A stretch of 10,805 nucleotides of DNA from an uncultured bacterium (lineage in GTDB: Bacteria; Verrucomicrobiota; Lentisphaeria; Victivallales; Victivallaceae). The stretch spans positions 1 to 10,805 of the forward strand of contig CASECL010000273.1 of the NCBI GenBank assembly GCA_949286445.1, written 5' to 3'. This document shows, in pieces, positions 1-4,773 of the stretch (position 1 is its first letter; each line of letters opens with the position of its first letter). Made by a program: the position numbers and the translations under genes. Under the pieces are notes generated by a model. That model was given only the letters and a program-made list of their open reading frames with translations. It did no database searches and was not told where the DNA came from.

Positions 1-308
1 CTGTTGAAAAAACCGGTGGTCAGAACGTAAAGTTTTCCGGTGGCAGTAGGAGAAATATTTTTGAGCGGAACACCCTCCCGTAAATTTCCCTTTTCCCGCA
101 GTGTATCAAGATGCCTGATCACCTGCCGGGCATTTCTTCCGAGTTCATCCTGATGTTTCTTGAATTTATCAAGTTCCTCAATCACCGCCATGGGTATGAC
201 CACATCATGCTCCTGAAATGAACTTATGCTGGATGCGCTGTGAAGCAATACATTGGTGTCAATAACGAAAGTTTTGACCGGACCGGATGATTTTTTTCTT
301 CCTGCCAT
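1..308 (-). CDS. PhoH-family protein, N-terminal PIN domain (partial, runs off the window)
   Basis: Only the first 102 codons are present; the gene continues beyond base 1. The visible part is a PIN domain of the kind found at the N-terminus of long PhoH proteins (YlaK-like): a first beta-strand ending in VIDTNVLL (residues 15-22, with D17 as the expected metal-binding acid), then VVIPMAVIEELD (36-47, with E44/E45), then LGRNARQ, a signature of this subgroup. In the known family this domain precedes a P-loop ATPase; the combination is linked to RNA cleavage or unwinding in the cytoplasm. The ATPase part would lie outside the window, so the full architecture is inferred. The start is the ATG at 308, supported by GGGGAG five bases upstream. 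The gene follows the lacI-type gene on the same strand but is separated from it by a strong terminator and about 400 bp, so it is probably an independent transcription unit and not part of the polysaccharide locus. Confidence 0.85.
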   Translation of the reverse strand, partial: MAGRKKSSGPVKTFVIDTNVLLHSASSISSFQEHDVVIPMAVIEELDKFKKHQDELGRNARQVIRHLDTLREKGNLREGVPLKNISPTATGKLYVLTTGFFN

Positions 309-359
309 AATATCTCCCCGGGGTTGATTAACCACTTCTATTATGTTCTGTTCTATTCA

Positions 360-388
360 ATAATAGTTGCCGCGGGATAAAAAAGCAA
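360..388 (-). promoter_or_regulatory. Candidate sigma70-type promoter of the PhoH-family gene
   Basis: On the minus strand TTGCTT (388-383) and TATTAT (365-360) are separated by 17 bases. The -10 box matches consensus at 5 of 6 positions, the -35 box at only 3. Transcription would begin near base 353 and give a leader of about 45 bases with the Shine-Dalgarno sequence at its end. The call rests on spacing and position only. Confidence 0.4.
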
Positions 389-390
389 GT

Positions 391-427
391 CAAAAATAAA
401 AGAAAAAGCCTTTTTTCCGGCGTTTTT
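391..427 (-). terminator. Terminator-like stem-loop upstream of the PhoH-family gene
   Basis: On the minus strand AAAAA-C-GCC pairs with GGC-TTTTT (427-419 with 410-403, one bulged base at 422) around an 8-base loop, and is followed by the T-rich run CTTTTATTTTT. It resembles an intrinsic terminator, though three of its eight pairs are G-C and the rest A-T. It lies before the candidate promoter and so would insulate the PhoH-family gene from upstream transcripts. Its 5' arm is shared with the larger stem-loop at 422-463. Confidence 0.4.
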
Positions 428-463
428 CTGCCCCTGACGGCAGGTTTTCTTAGGCAGAAAAAC
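422..463 (-). repeat. Perfect 11-bp inverted repeat with a competing inner hairpin
   Basis: GTTTTTCTGCC (422-432) and GGCAGAAAAAC (453-463) are exact reverse complements separated by 20 bases. Within the loop, GGCAG at 439-443 can pair with the same CTGCC (428-432) instead. The A-rich arm also overlaps the stem of the adjacent terminator-like hairpin, so the structures exclude each other. The pairing is read directly; any regulatory role is inference. Confidence 0.5.
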
Positions 464-654
464 TTAATAATCCCCGATATCGGCATGGATGGAGTGAAAA
501 ATAATTACACCTTATTTTATTCAGCAGGAAAGTTTCTGTTATGAAAATCTGCCTTTTAAATATTCACGTTCCCCGGCAGCAGATAAAATTCCCCTGTCTC
601 CACGTGTTTCAGGCAGAAGCGGCGGATTTCCTGATTTCATCCGGTCTGCGGCGG

Positions 655-689
655 CAAAAAAACTGTTCCGGGATAAAACCCCGGAACAG
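655..689 (-). terminator. Intrinsic terminator of the LacI-family gene
   Basis: CTGTTCCGGG (663-672) and CCCGGAACAG (680-689) form a perfect 10-bp stem with a 7-base loop. On the minus strand the stem is followed at once by seven T residues (complement of A at 656-662). It lies about 36 bases past the stop codon of the regulator. The T run is on one side only, so it serves minus-strand transcription. Confidence 0.88.
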
Positions 690-725
690 AACAATATATT
701 GCAGACAGGGAAACAATATTTCCCG

Positions 726-1733
726 TTATTCTTTTGGCACAAACCGGAATTCCCGCGGTGAAATAAGCAGCCGGGGAGATATTTCGTACGGTCTGGAGAT
801 GCGCCGCCACAGCATATCCACCGCGGCCACTCCGACCCCGTAAGGATCAATGTGAATAGTCCGGACAAAATCAAACCGCAGTTCCTCCGGCAGTTCTCCG
901 GTCATCACCGCACAAATCATCAGGTTGCGGCTTTCCGGACGGAAGGAGGAAATACAGCTTAACACCTCCGGGTCATGCCCGATACAGAAAATAAATGTTT
1001 TCTGATCCGGCTTCAGTTCCAGCGGCGAAAAGCTCCGGTCCGGAGCGCAGGCGATTTCCTCGCATTTCATGCCGCAATTCCTCCAGAGAAAATACTTGAA
1101 CATGCTTATCCGGACAGTTAAATCCTCATTCATTTCATTTTTATAATCCGGGGTGACGCAAATCACCCGGTCCGGCTTGAATTTATTCAGCTGAGCGATA
1201 GCCCACCTGGCACACTCATTATTGTCAACCCCGACAAAATCGTAGTTTTCCGGAGTGCGAGAAAACACACACACCACCGGAAATTTGAGCAATGCGCGGC
1301 GGTTTTCCTCATATTTGTCGCTGTCTTCCGGCAGCCAACCCCGGATGATGACCCCGCATGCTTTGCGCCGTCCGGAGAGAATGTCCGGCAAAGAACCGTC
1401 CGGTTTAAGCCAGCAGAGCGATAACCGGCAGTTGTATTCAAAAAGTTCCCGTTCCACCCCCTCGCAAAGTTTGATGATCATTTCAGTTTTTGCCGCTTCC
1501 GGATTGACATCCGGCACCAGCAGAGCCACGTTCCGGATCCGGTTATTGCGGCGGTTTTCGCTCCGCAGCCGGTTCCGTCTCGGAGTGTAGCCGAGTTCGC
1601 GCATGACCATTTGAACTTTCAGGGAAGTCTCCGGAGACTGGACCGAAGAATTGTTCAGTATGCCTGAAACAGTAGCCTCGGAAACACCTGCGGCTTTGGC
1701 AACATCGGCAATGGTGATTTTTTTCGTACCCAA
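726..1733 (-). CDS. LacI-family transcriptional regulator, full length, TTG start
   Basis: A 335-residue protein of normal LacI-family length. Residues 6-27 form the N-terminal helix-turn-helix (ITIADVAKAAGVSEATVS), and LGYTPRRN near 47-54 leads into an unusually basic hinge. The periplasmic-binding-protein-like effector domain follows: VALLVPDVNPE opens the first beta-strand, VGVDNNECARWAIAQL is the usual second-subdomain entry, and the C-terminus carries HIDPYGVGVAAVDMLWRRI and a final SPREFRF segment. It should be a cytoplasmic dimeric repressor or activator responding to a sugar ligand that cannot be read from the sequence. The start is TTG at 1733, because no in-frame ATG precedes the helix-turn-helix; AGGGAG sits 9 bases upstream. 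At residue 24 glycine replaces the arginine common after the recognition helix (SG rather than SR). The gene lies 73 bp behind the beta-helix gene on the same strand with no terminator between, so cotranscription is possible as well as use of its own promoter. Confidence 0.92.
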   Translation of the reverse strand: MGTKKITIADVAKAAGVSEATVSGILNNSSVQSPETSLKVQMVMRELGYTPRRNRLRSENRRNNRIRNVALLVPDVNPEAAKTEMIIKLCEGVERELFEYNCRLSLCWLKPDGSLPDILSGRRKACGVIIRGWLPEDSDKYEENRRALLKFPVVCVFSRTPENYDFVGVDNNECARWAIAQLNKFKPDRVICVTPDYKNEMNEDLTVRISMFKYFLWRNCGMKCEEIACAPDRSFSPLELKPDQKTFIFCIGHDPEVLSCISSFRPESRNLMICAVMTGELPEELRFDFVRTIHIDPYGVGVAAVDMLWRRISRPYEISPRLLISPREFRFVPKE

Positions 1734-1755
1734 GGTATTAAACTCCCTGTTAGTG

Positions 1756-1773
1756 TTTTACATTTTTTTACAT
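1756..1773 (-). repeat. Two direct repeats ATGTAAAA one helical turn apart at the LacI-gene start site
   Basis: TTTTACAT occurs at 1756-1763 and again at 1766-1773 (ATGTAAAA on the minus strand), exactly 10 bp apart, just downstream of the candidate -10 box and covering the expected transcription start. Such spacing could suit a protein binding one DNA face, but the motif is AT-rich and short. Confidence 0.35.
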
Positions 1774-1802
1774 AATATACACCACTGCCGGAAAAAATGC
1801 AA
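1774..1802 (-). promoter_or_regulatory. Candidate promoter of the LacI-family gene
   Basis: On the minus strand TTGCAT (1802-1797) and TATATT (1779-1774) are 17 bases apart. The -10 box matches 5 of 6 consensus positions and the -35 box 3 of 6. A start near 1767 would give a leader of about 34 bases containing AGGGAG. The promoter begins immediately after the stop codon of the beta-helix gene. Confidence 0.4.
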
Positions 1803-1806
1803 ACTT

Positions 1807-3921
1807 CTAAGTGCCGAAATTCATATCTTTGTTGGACTTGAAGGGATTTTTGCTCATATCCCGCGGCGGCACCACCGGCCGGTAGGCATCCGGATAGAGT
1901 CCGATTTTATCAAAAGGAACCGGCTTGAAATTCTTGATCCGGCGGAATACTGCCGCGTCCGGACGCAAGTTCAGATTGCCGTTTTTAAAATCAACAAATC
2001 CCGGATCACGTTTGGTAATATAGTTGTTTTTCACTGAAAGCAAACCGGAATTGGCCCGGTTGGTTTTATTCATTTTGTTCATCACCAGATCGCCGGATTT
2101 CATCACCACAAGGTTGTTTTCAAACTTTGTTCTCCAGGGCAGTTCGGGGTGGTTGTCCAGCATGCCGTGCATTTCCGGATAACGTTTCAGCCAGGGGGAG
2201 TCCGCCGGTGAAGTCATGTCGGAAACGTTTTTCCGCAATCTGGGGTGGGTAGCGTATTTTCTGCCGACGCCCCGGTCGTCAATGGCAAATACCGGCCCCT
2301 GATCTTTGATGAAAATATTGTTTTCAATTTTGTGGTCCGGCCCGGAAGCGATCCATACTCCCACCCGGTCGCCCTGGAAGATATTGCCGTAGGCGTGACT
2401 GCCGGAAGCCCCGTCATCCGGATTTACGCCGCCCACGGTGTCGTGGATGTAGTTGTAACGGATAATCACCCCGCGGATAGTCCAGTCCAGACAGGAATAA
2501 AACGCTCCCACATCAGCGGTGTCGTAACCGCAATAGTAAATGTCATTGTATTCAAAAATCAGGTCATTTCCGCGGAAAATAATCGCATCTCTGGGGGCAT
2601 CGTGAATCCGGTTGTGAGATATTCTCATACCCACAGAGGGATTTTTGGACAGCATGGTATCCACTGCGGCGGAATACTGGTTTTTCAATACCCCGTAACG
2701 GTAAATATGATTATTGTCAATCACGTTATTGGAGGGAATGAGTTTTTCCCGGTTGCCGCCGGAAAGAATTATTCCGCCCCAGCCCAGATCATAGAGGTCG
2801 CAGCTCTGCACGGAACTTTCCACCCCGTCCAGCACGATGGCATTTTGCGCCACGTTGCGGATGGTACAGCCGGCGATGGAATTGTGATCTGCCTTCTGGA
2901 TTTCCACGCCGTGGCCGAGGGAATTTTCCAGCGTAAGTTTTTCCAGGCGCACAAATGGTGCATCAGTGATTTTTATCAGCGGAGTTTTGAGTTGGGAAAT
3001 AAAGATCTGATTGTCTTTCATATCTTCCGGCGGATAAAGATAGAGTTTTTCATCTGCAAAATCTATCGCCCATTCTCCGGGCAGGTCAATTTCTTCAATA
3101 AGATTGATCGCACAATAGGTCTCTTTTCCGCTGCCGTTGGGGCGGTGGTATTTGCTGCCGATACCGAGGAAAATACCGGCATCAAATTCCACTGTTTTTT
3201 TATCCGGATCAATCTTTTTTACTTTAATCGCCGGATCCTGCCAGCCGACCCGCCATTTTCCCTTGAGGTAAACATATGGATTTTTCAGCCAGCGTTCATG
3301 GCGTGAATCACGGTAGGTGAATATGCCGGGGACTTTTTTGTCTCCGATCCGCAAAACTTTGCCCATGGTGGTGTAGCCGGAATTGGGCCAGCGGGAAACA
3401 TTAAGTCTCTTATTGTCGGCAAAAAGTTCAAAAATCCCGCCGCCGTCTTCAAAAACATCCGGAAAAGGTCCACGGGAGGAAATATTATATTTTTTCAAAT
3501 CCAGTGTGATGATTTTATTTTTGGCTCTGCTGTCCAGCCGGGAAAGAATTTCCGGATCGGCGGGGCGTTCAAATTTATCCAGTCCGATCATCCGTCCGCC
3601 GATAATCCGGGTATCCTGTCCCTGACCGCGGATAACCAGCGGGTGTCTGGCATTTCCGGCATCGGCACGGGTTATTTCCAGAGAGCCGGAACGGGGGAAA
3701 AAACCTTTTTCCAATTCGATTACCACTTCACCGGGAGGGGCGTTTCTGCCTTCATTCTGACGCCAGGCGCGGACCTGTGCCAGGGCTTTTTCCAAAGTGT
3801 CTCCGCCGGCGGGGGCGACTTTAATTTTGAAGGCTTCCGGCAATGCCTCCGCTCCGAATGCGGCAGAGAGCAGACCGGCGGATAAAACTGCGCTGCAAAT
3901 GATTGATCGGAAATTCAACAT
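1807..3921 (-). CDS. Secreted right-handed parallel beta-helix protein, probable polysaccharide-active enzyme
   Basis: A 704-residue protein. Residues 1-23 are a Sec signal peptide, likely cleaved after AFG (21-23), so it acts in the periplasm or outside. Residues 35-110 form the entry segment common in large beta-helix carbohydrate enzymes: an ALAQVRAWR helix, then VVIELEKGFF, then HPLVIRGQGQDTRIIGG. Residues 214-245 (GKWRVGWQDPAIKV, then a KIDPDKKTVEF strand) are the inserted beta-domain of the same group. The coils run from about 310 to 550, with many asparagine-ladder turns such as ISHNRIHDAPRDAIIF (434-449) and a GAFYSCLDWTIRGVIIRYN stretch (472-490). A closing segment with DPGFVDFKNGNLNLRPDAAV lies at 639-658. 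The layout resembles GH141-like and related beta-helix proteins, but the usual SPxGxD opening is absent and I cannot assign hydrolase versus lyase activity. ATG at 3921 is supported by GGAG six bases upstream. It is divergent from a broken LacI-type gene. Confidence 0.8.
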   Translation of the reverse strand: MLNFRSIICSAVLSAGLLSAAFGAEALPEAFKIKVAPAGGDTLEKALAQVRAWRQNEGRNAPPGEVVIELEKGFFPRSGSLEITRADAGNARHPLVIRGQGQDTRIIGGRMIGLDKFERPADPEILSRLDSRAKNKIITLDLKKYNISSRGPFPDVFEDGGGIFELFADNKRLNVSRWPNSGYTTMGKVLRIGDKKVPGIFTYRDSRHERWLKNPYVYLKGKWRVGWQDPAIKVKKIDPDKKTVEFDAGIFLGIGSKYHRPNGSGKETYCAINLIEEIDLPGEWAIDFADEKLYLYPPEDMKDNQIFISQLKTPLIKITDAPFVRLEKLTLENSLGHGVEIQKADHNSIAGCTIRNVAQNAIVLDGVESSVQSCDLYDLGWGGIILSGGNREKLIPSNNVIDNNHIYRYGVLKNQYSAAVDTMLSKNPSVGMRISHNRIHDAPRDAIIFRGNDLIFEYNDIYYCGYDTADVGAFYSCLDWTIRGVIIRYNYIHDTVGGVNPDDGASGSHAYGNIFQGDRVGVWIASGPDHKIENNIFIKDQGPVFAIDDRGVGRKYATHPRLRKNVSDMTSPADSPWLKRYPEMHGMLDNHPELPWRTKFENNLVVMKSGDLVMNKMNKTNRANSGLLSVKNNYITKRDPGFVDFKNGNLNLRPDAAVFRRIKNFKPVPFDKIGLYPDAYRPVVPPRDMSKNPFKSNKDMNFGT

Positions 3922-4031
3922 CTTTTACTCCGGATTTTTTATTGAAACAAAAATTAAATTGTAAAATCAATAACCATAACTTGAATTTTATTAAATTAAT
4001 ATTAGATTAACATAATTTCATGGAGTTGGCA
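3922..4031. promoter_or_regulatory. AT-rich divergent promoter region between beta-helix gene and LacI remnant
   Basis: This spacer is far richer in A+T than the flanking genes. For the beta-helix gene (minus) TTGATT (3970-3965) and TTCAAT (3946-3941) lie 18 bases apart, giving a very short leader. For the LacI remnant (plus) TTGAAT (3981-3986) and TAGATT (4003-4008) lie 16 apart. All are weak matches. An imperfect 20-bp palindrome at 3991-4010 (8 of 10 positions symmetric) lies inside the plus-strand promoter, where a repressor site would be expected, but symmetry in such AT-rich DNA arises easily. Confidence 0.4.
4022..4025 (+). promoter_or_regulatory. Shine-Dalgarno GGAG that favours the ATG at 4032
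   Basis: GGAG lies six bases before the ATG at 4032. The in-frame ATG at 4020 overlaps this site and has only AT-rich sequence before it, so 4032 is the more likely start. The resulting N-terminus, MKVNLKKIAAEAGVS, matches LacI-family proteins. Confidence 0.6.
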
Positions 4032-4657
4032 ATGAAAGTAAATCTCAAAAAAATAGCCGCAGAAGCCGGTGTTTCGATTATGACCGTTTCCCGTGCATTG
4101 CATGACCGCCCGGGTGTCAGCCGGGAACTGCGTAAAAAAATTCTGGAAATCGCGGATAAATTCAATTATCTTCCCCGCCGCAGTTCCTTCCAGACCGCGG
4201 CGGGAAATTTGAAATCCCAGGCGGCGGCTCTGGTGCTTCCGGAGATTGAATCGGACTTTTTTCCGGCGTCTGCCGCGGAGTATCCAAAAGCCTGGGGGAA
4301 AATGGATACCGGCTTTTTATCGGGGTATCTTTCGGAAGTCCGACTGCCGGATACCGTCTGGTCGGCGCAATGCTGGATCACGGCGTTGACGGTTTGATTT
4401 ATTTCCCGGTGGATGCCGGCAGGTGTGCATGTACAGCGGAACAGCTTAAACGATCCCGCCGCCCGGTGGTCATGGCGGGTGAAAATATCCTGGACACTGC
4501 AGCAGATATTCTGCTTTGCGCTTCGCCGGACAAATCCTCTGTTGCGGACGGCGAAAGAGCGGGACGGATGGCGGCAGATATGCTGCTGTGCCGCCTGCTC
4601 AATCCAAATTTGAAACTGCCTTTCCGGACAAAATCGCTCAGTTCTGAAGCTGAATAA
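4032..4657 (+). pseudogene. LacI-family regulator remnant: frameshifted at a T tract and shortened
   Basis: The first 75 codons encode a normal LacI-family helix-turn-helix (KKIAAEAGVSIMTVSRALHD), LEIADKFNYLPRR and the opening strand AAALVLPEIESDFF. After the six-T run at 4257-4262 the reading frame loses family character and stops at 4397. In the frame that needs one extra T, the family pattern resumes at once: SGVCRGVSKSLGENGYRLFIG, then AMLDHGVDGLIYFPVD, then RPVVMAGENI, then GERAGRMAADMLL and LLNPNLKLPFR to the stop at 4657. The frame-restored product would be about 208 residues against the usual 330-340, so about 125 residues of the central effector domain are also missing. A single-base loss alone therefore does not explain the damage. 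As it stands, the gene could yield a 121-residue protein with a complete DNA-binding domain and hinge but no ligand domain. It lies divergent to the beta-helix gene and between it and the lyase genes, so it was probably their local regulator. Confidence 0.82.
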
Positions 4658-4730
4658 GAAATATGCCGGAAACAGATTTTTTTCCTGTGATATTTTCATG
4701 ACCCGCCGCCGGTTTTGCCTGTTTACCTTT

Positions 4731-4760
4731 AAAATCAGACCGCCCGGTGCAGGGACGGCC
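4731..4760 (-). terminator. Probable terminator of the lyase-gene operon
   Basis: On the minus strand GGCCGTCCC pairs with GGGCGGTC (4760-4752 with 4745-4738, one bulged T and one G-T pair) around a 6-base loop, followed shortly by TGATTTT. It begins 14 bases past the stop codon of the 798-residue protein. The stem is GC-rich but the T run is short, so efficiency is uncertain. It lies in the 116-bp gap where that gene and the LacI remnant converge. Confidence 0.55.
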
Positions 4761-4773
4761 TGAGTATGGAAAA

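Larger units (their letters stand above)
309..725. other. Intergenic region with terminator, stem-loops and a possible promoter; no gene seen
   Basis: This 417-bp stretch between the LacI-type gene and the PhoH-family gene has no convincing coding sequence on either strand. Reading on the minus strand it holds the LacI-gene terminator (655-689), a perfect 10-bp palindrome CCGATATCGG (474-483), a pair of overlapping stem-loops (391-463) and a candidate promoter (360-388). Short open frames cross it, for example from the ATG at 541 on the plus strand, but they run through the terminator hairpin and resemble no protein I know. Confidence 0.6.

Noticed and set aside
541..843. A possible small plus-strand gene with AGGAAAG before its ATG
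   Set aside because: It runs through the strong terminator hairpin at 663-689 and into the 3' end of the LacI-family gene, and the product has no recognisable character.
539..874. A minus-strand open frame of 111 codons overlapping the end of the LacI-family gene
   Set aside because: It lies in another frame of the LacI effector domain, crosses the terminator, and has no ribosome binding site or family resemblance.
2245..3306. A plus-strand open frame of 353 codons opposite the beta-helix gene
   Set aside because: It mirrors the asparagine- and glycine-rich beta-helix coils on the other strand and resembles no protein I know; the minus-strand gene has a signal peptide, a Shine-Dalgarno sequence and family motifs.
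4166..4699. A minus-strand open frame of 177 codons opposite the LacI remnant
   Set aside because: The plus strand carries the LacI-family pattern in both frames, while this frame gives no recognisable domain; it stays open by composition only.
4658..4737. A terminator for the LacI remnant on the plus strand
   Set aside because: There is a T run near 4677-4683, but only four or five base pairs can form around it. The better hairpin at 4738-4760 has its T run on the minus-strand side.
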